A stretch of 64,000 bases of DNA from Tritrichomonas musculus (GCA_039105265.1 JAPFFF010000003.1:8494001-8558000), one strand, 5' to 3'. Positions 11,026-21,507 are shown, counted from the stretch's first letter. A program made the numbers and translations. Notes: a model not told the origin generated them from the sequence alone.

Positions 11026-12174
11026 ATGAGTGATAACCAAGAAGCAAATATTTTACCACCTGGCCATATGATTGAATCTTATAAAATAGTTGATCACATA
11101 GGCCATGGTGGCTTTGGGGAAATATATTCAGTATTCGATACTCGTAACAACAAAAAATATGCAATGAAAGTTGAGTTACGTTCTGCAAATCGACAAGGGC
11201 TTATACAAGAAATACAATTTTTTGAAAATCTCCATCCAAGTCTACTTTTTCCCGAATATATTTATAGTGGATCAAATAACGATTATCGCTATTTGGTAAT
11301 GGAATTGTTAGGCCCTTCACTCTCAAAAATGCGTCGTTTACTTCCAAATCATCGATATACACCAATTAATTCAATTCGATTATCCTATCATATGCTAAGA
11401 TGCATTGAGCAATTTCACCAACAAGGTTTTATTCATCGCGATATAAAGCCAGGAAATTTTTTAATACGAAATGATGAAACCAGATCAAATCCTGTAGTTT
11501 TGACAGATTTCGGGCTCTCAAAAAAATTTTTAATTGATACAAAACATATACCGGATCAAGATCAAGTAGGTTTTGTGGGTACATGCAAATATGCATCTAT
11601 TCATGCTCATGAAGGCAGAGAACTCAGTAGGAGAGATGATCTCCTTTCTTGGTTTTATTCAATCGTTGAACTTGCTGAATCAAGAGTACCATGGCCTGGG
11701 ACACGCGATCGAGATAGAACATTTTATATGAAAAGATCAACAAGACCAGAACATCTTTGCCGATCTCTTCCAATTGAATTTGCCCAAATTTATAATAATT
11801 TGATTAATCTAGAATTCACTCAAAAGCCGGATTATGATTGGATTAAAAACATGCTTAACGAATGCTTACGAAAGGTTGCTTCGATGCCTACACCAGGTAG
11901 TGGAATTGATGCTTCACTAGGAAATATCAACATAAACTTACTTAACTTAACAGAAGGAGGAGATCAAAGTCTTGCATATGACTGGGAAGCACTAGATGAT
12001 GATGTAATCAGATCGATATCAGCTATACCTCTCAAAAATTCCCGAAATTCTGATCAATTAGGTAAAAATCTTAATAACAATGCAAATGATGAAAATAAAG
12101 ATTATTCTAATAGTGTCAACGATGCTAATAATAAGAATGGAAAAGATGAAGGCGCATGCTGCAATATCCAGTAA
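11026..12174 (+). CDS. CK1/TTBK-family serine/threonine protein kinase
   Basis: The kinase domain begins at about residue 19. It has the glycine loop GHGGFGEIY, the ATP-anchoring lysine at 48 (YAMKVE), the catalytic loop HRDIKPGN (Asp139) and the metal-binding DFG at 161-163. The casein-kinase-1 signature replaces the usual APE: SIHAHEGRELSRRDDL, close to the SINTHLGIEQSRRDDLES of CK1 and tau-tubulin kinases. All catalytic residues are present, so it should be active on serine or threonine. After residue about 300 the sequence is Asn/Asp-rich and disordered, and it ends in ACCNIQ. The last four residues, CNIQ, fit a CaaX prenylation box, with a second cysteine next to it. Parabasalids have large CK1 families, and this is a typical member of 382 residues. 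Membrane attachment through the tail is an inference. Confidence 0.92.
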   Translation: MSDNQEANILPPGHMIESYKIVDHIGHGGFGEIYSVFDTRNNKKYAMKVELRSANRQGLIQEIQFFENLHPSLLFPEYIYSGSNNDYRYLVMELLGPSLSKMRRLLPNHRYTPINSIRLSYHMLRCIEQFHQQGFIHRDIKPGNFLIRNDETRSNPVVLTDFGLSKKFLIDTKHIPDQDQVGFVGTCKYASIHAHEGRELSRRDDLLSWFYSIVELAESRVPWPGTRDRDRTFYMKRSTRPEHLCRSLPIEFAQIYNNLINLEFTQKPDYDWIKNMLNECLRKVASMPTPGSGIDASLGNININLLNLTEGGDQSLAYDWEALDDDVIRSISAIPLKNSRNSDQLGKNLNNNANDENKDYSNSVNDANNKNGKDEGACCNIQ

Positions 12175-12522
12175 TGAATATGTTTTGATTATCAAAAAGA
12201 TCGGATTTTTTTATATCTTATGTATTTATTATTATTATTATTATTATTAAATTTGTTTTATTTTGTAGTCAATAAAAATATATGCGAAATTTTGTATTAT
12301 TTTTTTTCAGTGTAAAAAAGATGATCATCAACTTTATAAATGCATGTATTCTTATATAATATTGTAATGAACTCTTATTGCAATGAACATTACTTAATTA
12401 TAATTTTACATTATAAAAAGATGAAAATTATACTATTTCTGAATTACTTTCCATGAATAAATAGAACAAAAACAAAAAAATTCAATCAATAAGAAAATTT
12501 ATTAGTACAAAAATATATTATG
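12175..12522. other. Spacer between convergent genes
   Basis: Shared 3' flank of the CK1-type kinase and the deubiquitinase, which end facing each other. It contains an (ATT)n microsatellite at about 12226-12249 and nothing else that can be recognised. Confidence 0.6.
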
Positions 12523-15500
12523 TTAAGAGTCAAATAATAACTTTAAAACTGGTTCCAAATAAAATCTGTCTTGAAGTTGAATGGTCTTTTCGGTAGTCAT
12601 ATCTTTTGTAAATTGAGTTTTTTCTTTATAAGAAGGAATAATTTCTTTATCAGATTTTATAAATAATGAAAAAATTTTGATTGCAGTTGATTTTTGAGAC
12701 ATATCTTTATCGTTAAGGTAATTTTTTTCAGCTTCTAATAATAAATCAATTTTAACTTCAAAACTCATCTTTGGAAAAACATAATTGATAAATTGATTTT
12801 CATCACTAGAATTATTATAAAATTCAAACAAATATAAAAATAAAGGCTTAAGCCAATCTAAATTGTCTTCATCTTTTTTAATTTCTTCTTTCTTTTCTTC
12901 TTCTTCTTCATCGAAATAACGCACGTTTATATTTTCATTTTTGAGAGTTTTTAAGAATAATGCGAAAGCATTTTTTTGTTCATATTTTTTGTTGGCTATT
13001 TGGAAAAATTTGGTCAATGCTTCTGCATTTTTATTTTTAATACAATACTGGAAAGGAAAGTCAAGATAAGCGCATATACTATTTAATTTCTTTTCAGATA
13101 ATTCAATAAATATATCAATCAAATGATCATGGACGAAAGAATTATGCATATAAAGCCATTTTATAATTTTCTTATTAGTTTCGATAGTACCAATTCGAGT
13201 TTGGTTTGATAAAGCCACAAACATATTATAATCAACTTTAATATCGTCCAATCTACCTTCGATATTCAATCCGATAAGGATATCAATGAACTTTCTAAAG
13301 CACTCCAATTCATTTGTTCCCAAGTAACGCTTTGGCGAATTAAGAATTGCAATGAATTCATTGAAAAAGGACGTTATTACTGATTTGTCAATTTCAGTTG
13401 TCACTATTCCGAACACGAAAGTAAAGAACTTTATCTTATTCTCGAAGGACACGTTACTTTCGTTGAGTTTTTGGAGTGCTTCTCGGATCATTCTTTGAGA
13501 AATCTTAGCAAAATCGGTGTCAGTTTTACCCAAAAGAATGAAAATTGTGAACAACTTCTTCGAGTATTCATTAATGACAAAGTTTGTGCTATGATAGTAT
13601 AAACTAGAATAAGAAGAACTTGAAGAAGAACTTGAAATAGAACTTGAAGAAGAAGGTAAAGTATTAGTAATATATTGTACAGAAAAAGTTTGCAAGTCTT
13701 CATTTTTGAAAACTTCAACAACTTCTTCATACAACTCACTTTTTGAGTTGATTTCTATCGTCGAAAGAGTTTGAGGGATGCTTGACAATGTGATTTCCAA
13801 AAAGTTTGCCACAATTGTGATGATTTGATCAACTTTTCGACCAATTTGATCAGTTTTCGTTTCAGGAATCTGTGCCAAGAAACAGTCAATGACGAGCTCG
13901 TTCAATCTTCCTTTCAGTGCGATTGGCGGAAAAGTTGTCAAAATTGCCAGCAAAGAACGAATTGTTAACTCAACGAAGAGCGCTTTAGTATTGCCCAATT
14001 TCTTGATAATTTTGATTAACATGCCGGCTCTTTCAGGCGTTGTGTCGTTCGTTTCTGCAATGAGATTTTTGTAGACTTCATTGAAGTTGTTCATCAAGAA
14101 GCCGACACTGCTATGATAACTTGGCGTGTTTGGCGTTGCTGCTGCTGGAATGAACTGTGCAAGCTTGCGATCGTCATTGACGATTGACAGGAAGTATTCA
14201 TCAAATGAATGAAGAAGATCAAGAAGAGACTCTTTCGGATAAACGTCGCTCTCTTTGACACTGCTGATGATGAGCCTGAAGAGACTCATGCACGACTGGC
14301 TCAGCGTGGAATTCTTGCTGATCAGCATGTCTGAGAAAAGGTCGGGCGAGTACTCAATGAGCTTCATGATGAGACTCTCGTTTGACTTCTTGACTTCAGT
14401 CTGCAGCATCGTAATCAGGCCAATTTCGTCAATAAGCTGCTTTTTGACCATGCTCGAGATCGCGCTCTTGATGCTCTCTACTTCAAGCGTTTTCATGTCA
14501 ACGCAATTCTCTTCTTCAATGGCTTCATCGCCATCCAATCGGCCTTCATTTTCGAGTGCTTGCAGACCTTGATCGGCTGCCTTAGAAACATCTTCAATCT
14601 CTTTCTTAATATCAGGCGATAATAAAGAACTATCTAATGATTTCAAAACAACATCTTTTTCATCATTATCGTTGAATTTTGAATCATCATTTAATTTTGA
14701 ATCATCATTTAATTTTGAATCATCATTTAATTTTGAATCATCATTTAATTTTGAATCATCATTTAATTTTATTTCTGCATGCGATTTTTCTTGTTCTTGT
14801 AATCTTGCTTGTTCTTGTAATCTTGCTTCTTCTTTTTCTAATTCTTCTTCTTCAAGCTTCTTTTTGTAGTTATGTATGATTGTCTCTCTGTCTGGATTGA
14901 TAATCATGTTCTTTATGCTTTCAAAGGTCTTCTTCTTAATCATTTCAGTGTTGACTGTCACGAAGTTCTTCGCTGAAAGGACGTCCATTCCGTGGTGAGT
15001 GACACACGTCATCACCAAGTCCGAGAAAGCGCTTCTATGACGCTCAGACGCCTTGATACTTGATCCGTACTGCAGTATCTCTTTGGAAATGTCGAATCCG
15101 AGCTCGTTTACTTCGGACAGCATCTTATTCATCAACTGGAACAAAGCAGTCAAATCCAAGTTAGTCAAAAAGTTAGATTTATTAGAAAATTGAGAACCAT
15201 AAACGGCCTCCAAAATTGACATTGACTTTTGAATCCAACCGTTATTGAAAGCTGCCTTTGGGTAACTTTTGAAGTAGTTATAAATGAGCTGCAACATTGA
15301 AGGAAGCTGTCTATAAGAAGAAGCATGAACTATCACATTCCCAGCAAAAGATTTAAAGAAGGCCAAACTTTTTCTATCGGGTAAAACATTGAACTTTTTG
15401 AGAGGACTATCATTTCCGTCAAGTAAAATGAACGATGAAACAATTATCTCTGTTAAGTTACTTATTAAAGCATCATGCGGGCAATTCAAGTAATCATTAA

Positions 15501-18500
15501 CAATGTCAATTAAATGATCGTTTAAATAATCAGCAACTTTTTCAATAACTTCATCATTCTCTCTATTTTTGCTTTTAATTGTTTCAATTAATTTTGTTCC
15601 AAAATTTTTTGCTTTTTGATAATTTTTTGAATGACAAAGAACTCTTATATAGAACGATAGGAAGAGAATTGGATCTTCTAAACTTTGGACAAAATCAATC
15701 ACACTTGGACCAAACAAAGCTTGAGTTTTCTCAAAGATTTCGTTGTCAGAAATGATTTCTTCAAGTCCTTTAATTTCATCTAAATAATCAAATTCAGAAT
15801 TGAATGAAATTTGATGTTGTTTGCCACTTTTTTGATTCATTTCATTAGCTTCGTAATCATCCTTTGTATAGAACAAAACATAAGCTGATGAATTTCCATC
15901 TTTGACGCCGTAAGCGTTCTTCAATGCGTCGTTCTCGCTTATTTTTGTCACTTCATTATCATTGAAACTCCACCAAGTGTCACTTTTCTTTATAAGCGAA
16001 ATATAATGACCACCATTCGCATCGCCTGAATGGATTACAATTCCATTTAGATTATACATGTATTGATTGTCATCCAAATCTTGCTGTTCACAAAGTTTTT
16101 TGATATCAAGTTTCAAAGGGAATTCAAAATGATCGTTTATTTTGTATCGATCACATGTTGAGATGCTGTATTCAAACCGTTTTAATTGAATTACTAATAT
16201 CTTTGGTAATTTAGATATTCGCAAGTATTTACTAACGGTTATTTTAGTCTTATTTGCATCACATTCATAATCAGTAACGGATTCTTCTTGTATGAATTCA
16301 TCAAAAGAAGATTGAATGTTTAAATGGTCTTTAATTGAAATGCACAAATTGTAAAAAGTTTCAATCCTTGAGTTGTGGAATTCAACACCAACACCAGATA
16401 AAAAGTTGGTCATTTCTCCTTGAAACATCTCTGATATCTTCTTTGGAAAAGTGTCAATTAGTGCCAGAAAAAGTAAAACCGAGTCTTGTTGCTCCTTCGG
16501 ATTCAGCAACGTTTTGTTCCATCCGTGCCACGTCTCAATGAACTTGGATGTGTCAACGTAGGCTCGTTCAGTAAAGGCCATTTGAACAAGGATGTCTTGG
16601 AATGCAACAAGCTCATCGTCCTCTTTAAATTCGTACGTGGAAAGAAAATAACGGATCGGAAATATGTGATACAACTGCTGAATGATCGAGTTGATATAAC
16701 AAGTGGCTCCGAGGTTACGAAGACCTGCAAATGGCTCAGTTCGCACATATATAGATGGGTTATAATTCCACCTTTCCAGAGGATAATTGGTCATACCAAT
16801 CATTTTTGAAATGATTGAATTTTTCAATTCAAAACAGTCACTTTTTCTTAGATATTTCGACAAAATGTGGAAAACTGACTTTTGTATCGAATTGTAAAAA
16901 TGACAGAAGGCAAGACCAAATAGTGAGTCAATTGGCGGCTGATCAACTATTTCAAGAAGCGCTGGAAAAGCATCAATGATTGACACTACGCAATCTAAGG
17001 CACAAGGCAAAATTTGAAAATAAAAAATGTCTTTATTTTCATTAAATGAACTGAAAATGAATTGAAGTAAGTCTTGATAAATGATTCTTGCTTGTGAAAT
17101 CTTCATCCATTTCATTACACGTTCAAGCAAATAATATTTAAAACGTGATTCATCAATTGAATCGGTGTTTGAATTGTAGTATTCAAAAATTGAATCACTT
17201 GTATCAGAATTTTCAATGACTTTTTCAATATAATCGGCCACCATTCTCCAATAGATTTCTGGCAACTTCTTAAAGATTTCAATGCTCTCTTTAAGATAAG
17301 GGAATCTGTTGTGTTCAGCAATTTTCTTTAATAAATCAAAAATAACAGAAATGGTGTCATCATTGCTACTTTGTTGAATGTGTTGAATCATTTTCATTGA
17401 TATATCGGACAATTCTGGAATCTCTTCGCCATTGTAATGCGAGTTTAGCAAATAGATGATTTCTTCCATTAAGAAAGGGTCATCAAAATGGCCAAAAATA
17501 ATTGATAACAATTCAGTGCTATTGAAAAAGTTTAGGTCATTTTCAGTGAGTGCATGAATAAAATACAGCATTTTGTAATTGTTTTGCTGAGACTTGACGA
17601 GAAGAGACGTAAAACTAGCAATGATGTCATCATCACTGGAGTTTGGATGCAATTTTTTAGATAACATGTCAGCTACAGTACTGCATGTTGGCAGAATTTT
17701 CAAGATTTGCCAAGCTATTGAATTCACTTTTTCATTACCAATGTCCAACAAATTCAATAAAACGTCTGAAAATTGAACGTTTCCGAATTCAAAGGACGGT
17801 GGATAATTATTCTGAAAATGCAAAACATGATAATTGTTATATTTGATGTTTATTGATGAGTTGGTTGAAATTCCACATTCAAAGAGAGACAATCTTTCTT
17901 GATCAGATTGAAAATCTGCGAATGAAACCGAACTCAAACTCATCTTTTCGCGTTCAGCAATTCTTTCCTTTAACTCCTTCAATGTTTTCTGCTGATCTAT
18001 GTGAATTATGAAATGTTTGTTGTCATTTATACAGATGTTTAAAATGATGAAATTATGCGGATAAAAGTGACGTGGTGAATTGAAGTCTTCTGGATCACTG
18101 TTATTTTCTGATTGGCAAATGTAATCAAAAATCAATTCCAATGATTTATACAAAGAATCATAACTCTCTTCATTATTGTCATTCATTTGAACATCCAAAA
18201 TAAGTTGCTGTGTTTGTGCACTCAAAAAGTCGACAGATTTCTGAGTATCCCAACTTTTGAATACAATAATAAGAAACTTTTTGGCTGACAAAACGTTCTT
18301 TTCAATTTTATTTTGAATATAAAGATGAAACATTAAATCCAGACCTGGAATTGAGTCAACTTTCACCTTAAAAGGACAATTGATATTACGAACAGGTAAT
18401 TTTCCATTAGTTTCAATAAAGTTTTTTTGAGAAAACTTGAAAATTAATATTTTCAAAAACTTGTAAAATGAACGAGAAGCCTTTCTAAAATCTTCTTTTT

Positions 18501-20130
18501 TAGCGATCTGAAACAATTCTTTTATGTCTTCTGTATTTTGATAATTGTTATTTTTTAACAAGTTTTTGAGAAAGCTCCAAGTATCATCTTGGCAATCATC
18601 TTCCAGCAATTTATTGAGAAGACTAGAATTCGGTTTTTTACCGACTTTCAAATAATATTGAAATAATACGTTAACCAAATAACGTTTGTTTATTTCATCA
18701 ATGCATTGAAAGATGGAATCAAAAGTTATCGTTTCATCAGTAAAAAGATGTGAAGGATCAGACGACGAGTTGATAATTTGCTCCATAATTGAACAAGCAA
18801 ATTTCACATGATCTTCTATTTTCAATAACGGAATCAACTCAATCAACAAAGCACAAGAAACTTCATTATTCAATTTCTCATTGACCAAATTGAGAAGGAC
18901 TTTAGAAGCAGATTCATCAACGATGGCCAAATTCAGAAGTAGTCTGGCATTCACTATTGAAATTTCAATGGTCCTCTCAAAATTCTGAAGCTCAGAAATT
19001 GTTTTTGCCAAAATATTGTAGTAAAAAGGCGTCAATTCAATTTGAATGGCCGATAGAAATTCACGAATTGAATCATCATCTAGATACTTCAATGCAAAAG
19101 CAAACAAATTGATGATTACTGGATTCTCATTTAAATTGGGCGAATCGCGACAAACGGTCCAAAATTGAATCAACTTTTTTAAATTGATGATTCCTAATTC
19201 AATTTCAAATTGAATAAACGGTTGAAGCTCTTTTAAAGCATCTCCATGAATATCATTTGTAACAATTGATTCTAAAATTGATCCTAAATTTCGATCTGCA
19301 TTTTCCATTATTATTTGGCCGTTTTTTGGATTTTGACATAATTTTGATAGACAATGTGCTGAAAATTTTTGAATTGGAGCGAATTCACTTAATAAATTTT
19401 TTTGAAACAGGTTAAAAAACGAAAGTATTTTGGATTTGTTTTCATTCGAATTCGTTTTGGATAATAAATCCGATAAACAATCAAATGATTTTGTAACAAT
19501 TTCAAAATGATTAGAAAAAAAGTTGGGATTAAATGAATTATTTGTAATAAACTCAGAAAAATAAATTGAAAATCTGTCTGTATATTCAGAAAGTTGTATA
19601 TTTGATTCTGCTATGGTTTTACATATCGAAATTAGTAAAAGAAAAAAATTTGCAAAACTGAGATTATCTTCAATTATTGAACACAATATTGATATATATA
19701 ATTCACTCCGACTAACAAAACATTGAACTATTTTTTTATGCCAGTCGTTAGTAAAGTTCATTTGATATAAACGATTATGGGAATTAAAAATATTTAAAAT
19801 CGATTTAATTAAATCAAGCGATAAATGTTTGCTGATCGGTTGTAAAGCTTTTAAAACTTTTTTTAAAAAACCAAAGACTAAATTTGATTCTTCAGATGAA
19901 TTGATTGCGCCAAAATTTAGAATTTTATCTATTATCATTGGTATTGTATTTGTAATTAGTAATAATAAGCTTGATTCGTCAAGAGGAGGTACTAAAGGTT
20001 GACCTCTTGCTAAAGATTTTAACCAATTATTAATTTTTTGTAAGAAAGATTTATAATCACCCCCAACTTCAAGAGTTGCAAGTAAAATCATTTGCATATC
20101 TTGAAAAGAATATTCATCGTCGGGTATCAT
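12523..20130 (-). CDS. Giant ubiquitin-specific protease (USP/C19 peptidase)
   Basis: The 2535-residue protein has a USP catalytic domain in its middle (about residues 1115-1450). The Cys box GLRNLGATCYINS gives nucleophile Cys1144; the His box GDANGGHYISL gives His1375, followed by WWSFNDNEV. LPKILVIQLKRFEY is the conserved strand before the His box. A ubiquitin-like fold candidate lies at about 693-763 (ILNICINDNKHF to SSINIKYNN). Long alpha-helical, armadillo-like flanks fill both sides, as in USP9X/USP34/USP24-type enzymes, which are also 2400-3500 residues. It should remove ubiquitin from substrates in the cytosol or nucleus. About residues 1785-1815 hold five exact copies of a six-residue unit (KLNDDS) encoded by an 18-base tandem repeat. 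The start is supported by a TCATT initiator-like word 20 bases upstream. Closest human paralogue and substrate are not known. Confidence 0.92.
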   Translation of the reverse strand: MIPDDEYSFQDMQMILLATLEVGGDYKSFLQKINNWLKSLARGQPLVPPLDESSLLLLITNTIPMIIDKILNFGAINSSEESNLVFGFLKKVLKALQPISKHLSLDLIKSILNIFNSHNRLYQMNFTNDWHKKIVQCFVSRSELYISILCSIIEDNLSFANFFLLLISICKTIAESNIQLSEYTDRFSIYFSEFITNNSFNPNFFSNHFEIVTKSFDCLSDLLSKTNSNENKSKILSFFNLFQKNLLSEFAPIQKFSAHCLSKLCQNPKNGQIIMENADRNLGSILESIVTNDIHGDALKELQPFIQFEIELGIINLKKLIQFWTVCRDSPNLNENPVIINLFAFALKYLDDDSIREFLSAIQIELTPFYYNILAKTISELQNFERTIEISIVNARLLLNLAIVDESASKVLLNLVNEKLNNEVSCALLIELIPLLKIEDHVKFACSIMEQIINSSSDPSHLFTDETITFDSIFQCIDEINKRYLVNVLFQYYLKVGKKPNSSLLNKLLEDDCQDDTWSFLKNLLKNNNYQNTEDIKELFQIAKKEDFRKASRSFYKFLKILIFKFSQKNFIETNGKLPVRNINCPFKVKVDSIPGLDLMFHLYIQNKIEKNVLSAKKFLIIVFKSWDTQKSVDFLSAQTQQLILDVQMNDNNEESYDSLYKSLELIFDYICQSENNSDPEDFNSPRHFYPHNFIILNICINDNKHFIIHIDQQKTLKELKERIAEREKMSLSSVSFADFQSDQERLSLFECGISTNSSINIKYNNYHVLHFQNNYPPSFEFGNVQFSDVLLNLLDIGNEKVNSIAWQILKILPTCSTVADMLSKKLHPNSSDDDIIASFTSLLVKSQQNNYKMLYFIHALTENDLNFFNSTELLSIIFGHFDDPFLMEEIIYLLNSHYNGEEIPELSDISMKMIQHIQQSSNDDTISVIFDLLKKIAEHNRFPYLKESIEIFKKLPEIYWRMVADYIEKVIENSDTSDSIFEYYNSNTDSIDESRFKYYLLERVMKWMKISQARIIYQDLLQFIFSSFNENKDIFYFQILPCALDCVVSIIDAFPALLEIVDQPPIDSLFGLAFCHFYNSIQKSVFHILSKYLRKSDCFELKNSIISKMIGMTNYPLERWNYNPSIYVRTEPFAGLRNLGATCYINSIIQQLYHIFPIRYFLSTYEFKEDDELVAFQDILVQMAFTERAYVDTSKFIETWHGWNKTLLNPKEQQDSVLLFLALIDTFPKKISEMFQGEMTNFLSGVGVEFHNSRIETFYNLCISIKDHLNIQSSFDEFIQEESVTDYECDANKTKITVSKYLRISKLPKILVIQLKRFEYSISTCDRYKINDHFEFPLKLDIKKLCEQQDLDDNQYMYNLNGIVIHSGDANGGHYISLIKKSDTWWSFNDNEVTKISENDALKNAYGVKDGNSSAYVLFYTKDDYEANEMNQKSGKQHQISFNSEFDYLDEIKGLEEIISDNEIFEKTQALFGPSVIDFVQSLEDPILFLSFYIRVLCHSKNYQKAKNFGTKLIETIKSKNRENDEVIEKVADYLNDHLIDIVNDYLNCPHDALISNLTEIIVSSFILLDGNDSPLKKFNVLPDRKSLAFFKSFAGNVIVHASSYRQLPSMLQLIYNYFKSYPKAAFNNGWIQKSMSILEAVYGSQFSNKSNFLTNLDLTALFQLMNKMLSEVNELGFDISKEILQYGSSIKASERHRSAFSDLVMTCVTHHGMDVLSAKNFVTVNTEMIKKKTFESIKNMIINPDRETIIHNYKKKLEEEELEKEEARLQEQARLQEQEKSHAEIKLNDDSKLNDDSKLNDDSKLNDDSKLNDDSKFNDNDEKDVVLKSLDSSLLSPDIKKEIEDVSKAADQGLQALENEGRLDGDEAIEEENCVDMKTLEVESIKSAISSMVKKQLIDEIGLITMLQTEVKKSNESLIMKLIEYSPDLFSDMLISKNSTLSQSCMSLFRLIISSVKESDVYPKESLLDLLHSFDEYFLSIVNDDRKLAQFIPAAATPNTPSYHSSVGFLMNNFNEVYKNLIAETNDTTPERAGMLIKIIKKLGNTKALFVELTIRSLLAILTTFPPIALKGRLNELVIDCFLAQIPETKTDQIGRKVDQIITIVANFLEITLSSIPQTLSTIEINSKSELYEEVVEVFKNEDLQTFSVQYITNTLPSSSSSISSSSSSSSYSSLYYHSTNFVINEYSKKLFTIFILLGKTDTDFAKISQRMIREALQKLNESNVSFENKIKFFTFVFGIVTTEIDKSVITSFFNEFIAILNSPKRYLGTNELECFRKFIDILIGLNIEGRLDDIKVDYNMFVALSNQTRIGTIETNKKIIKWLYMHNSFVHDHLIDIFIELSEKKLNSICAYLDFPFQYCIKNKNAEALTKFFQIANKKYEQKNAFALFLKTLKNENINVRYFDEEEEEKKEEIKKDEDNLDWLKPLFLYLFEFYNNSSDENQFINYVFPKMSFEVKIDLLLEAEKNYLNDKDMSQKSTAIKIFSLFIKSDKEIIPSYKEKTQFTKDMTTEKTIQLQDRFYLEPVLKLLFDS
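14681..14770 (-). repeat. 18-base tandem repeat in coding sequence (5 copies)
   Basis: Five head-to-tail copies of an 18-base unit (plus strand GAATCATCATTTAATTTT) encode repeated acidic LNDDSK units in the deubiquitinase. The copies are essentially identical, which indicates recent slippage, and the frame is kept. Confidence 0.9.
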
Positions 20131-20147
20131 ATATTATTTGAATAAAA

Positions 20148-20152
20148 ATGAT
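20148..20152 (-). promoter_or_regulatory. Initiator-like TCATT before the deubiquitinase
   Basis: TCATT on the minus strand fits the Trichomonas initiator TCA(+1)Y(T/A). Its A lies 20 bases before the start codon. The motif is short and this is AT-rich DNA, so single hits are weak evidence. Confidence 0.4.
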
Positions 20153-20262
20153 GAAAAGGGATAGAATTATAAAATTTGACTTGAAATTGTACGATAGGAT
20201 CTTTTTGAAACAGTATATCATTTAAAAAGTTCATGTCGTTAATAAAATTTTAAATTTTTTGT

Positions 20263-21354
20263 ATGAAAAAATCCCAAAAGGATCAAAACCCTAGAAGAAA
20301 AAAAGACAAAGAGTGCTATATTCCAAAAATACCTGATCTTGTCTGCCAAAAACTTATTGGTTCAGGACATTTCTCCAGCGTTTTCCGAGGTTCCTACAAA
20401 GGTAGATCACCAGTTTCGATAAAAATAATTGATACAAATCATGATAGCGAAATTTTAAAAGAAATTCGCATACTTCAAAGAATTAAAGGATGCCCTCATA
20501 CAATAAACATAATAGAAGCATTAAAAATCGAAAAAAATACAAACAAAATTGTTCAAGTATATACACAAGAAAAAGGAAAATTATCAACTATGCAAATAAA
20601 AGATTACCATGATACAAATAGCACTGATAATGACAACGATTACGATTATTATTCCGAATCTTCGGAAGGTTTTGTAACAATTTTAATAATTGACTACATA
20701 GAAGCTATGTCATTACATCATTTTTATCATCACGTCAAATTAAAATATTTTCAACGTGTTTTAAAAGATATTTTCGAATCGCTAGCTTCTGTTCATTCAA
20801 AAAATGTAGTACATCGAGATATTACAGAAAATAATGTTTTAGTTACACCAGACTTCAAGCATGGATTTTTAATTGATTGGGGATGCAGTACAATAATTGA
20901 ACCAAATAAACCTTTAAGGCCTAATTCTGGTTCAAGACAATTTCGTTCCCCTGAAATGCTTTTTAACTACAAATTTTACGACACAAAATGCGATATTTGG
21001 TCAGTTGGTGTTTATATCTTATCTGTATTATGTGGACATTCAGTACCATGGAGAACCACAAATCCAAGAGATGTTTTATTGATAATGTTTGAATTTTATG
21101 GAAATAAACCCTTTTTAAAATTGGCATCCGACTTAAATATTTCGTTGAATTCAGTTTTTGGTAGTGAGTTCATAGAAAGCACAACAGATGAGCCAACAAA
21201 AGCATTCGAAGACTGCTTTTCAAAGAAATTCAAATGCTTACAACATCCTTTGCTCATTTCATTAATGAAAGATCTTTTAAGAGTCGACCCAAAAGAAAGG
21301 CCAACCGCGGAAGCTGTTCTTAATCATGAATTTTTTTCTTCTAAATTTCATTAA
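20263..21354 (+). CDS. Divergent CK2/CDC7-like protein kinase
   Basis: This 363-residue kinase has glycine loop GSGHFSSVF (33-41), Lys54 (VSIKII) and a CK2-like segment EIRILQRIKGCPH. The catalytic loop reads HRDITENN (184-191), so the usual lysine two after the Asp is a threonine. The metal motif is DWG (205-207) rather than DFG, as in CK2 alpha. SGSRQFRSPEML replaces the activation-segment end, and CDIWSVGVYI and ERPTAEAVLNHEFF close the domain. An acidic, Asp/Tyr-rich insert (about residues 118-134) lies between the lobes. These features place it near CK2 alpha and CDC7 in the CMGC-related part of the kinome. The catalytic Asp and both metal-binding positions remain, so activity is possible. 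It is transcribed divergently from the deubiquitinase, with 132 bases between the starts. Confidence 0.85.
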   Translation: MKKSQKDQNPRRKKDKECYIPKIPDLVCQKLIGSGHFSSVFRGSYKGRSPVSIKIIDTNHDSEILKEIRILQRIKGCPHTINIIEALKIEKNTNKIVQVYTQEKGKLSTMQIKDYHDTNSTDNDNDYDYYSESSEGFVTILIIDYIEAMSLHHFYHHVKLKYFQRVLKDIFESLASVHSKNVVHRDITENNVLVTPDFKHGFLIDWGCSTIIEPNKPLRPNSGSRQFRSPEMLFNYKFYDTKCDIWSVGVYILSVLCGHSVPWRTTNPRDVLLIMFEFYGNKPFLKLASDLNISLNSVFGSEFIESTTDEPTKAFEDCFSKKFKCLQHPLLISLMKDLLRVDPKERPTAEAVLNHEFFSSKFH

Positions 21355-21498
21355 TTATTTTATTTTTATGTTTGTTTGACTAAAAATCTTTTTTCACACA
21401 TATTATTATAATTGAAATACCTTTATGAATTTTTTTTTCTATATTGAATAGTTTATTTAAAAATTCATTGAAATAGTTTCAATAGCCGTTATTTTAAT

Positions 21499-21503
21499 TC
21501 ATT
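21499..21503 (+). promoter_or_regulatory. Initiator-like TCATT before the coiled-coil gene
   Basis: TCATT fits the Trichomonas initiator consensus, with its A at 21501, seven bases before the ATG at 21508. Its position supports 21508 as the start codon. Confidence 0.4.
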
Positions 21504-21507
21504 GATT

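Noticed and set aside
21502-21507. Upstream extension of the coiled-coil protein and similar non-ATG extensions at 457 and 56731
   Set aside because: The frame is open but the first codon is TTG. Eukaryotic starts need ATG here, so starts were moved to 21508, 454 and 56725.
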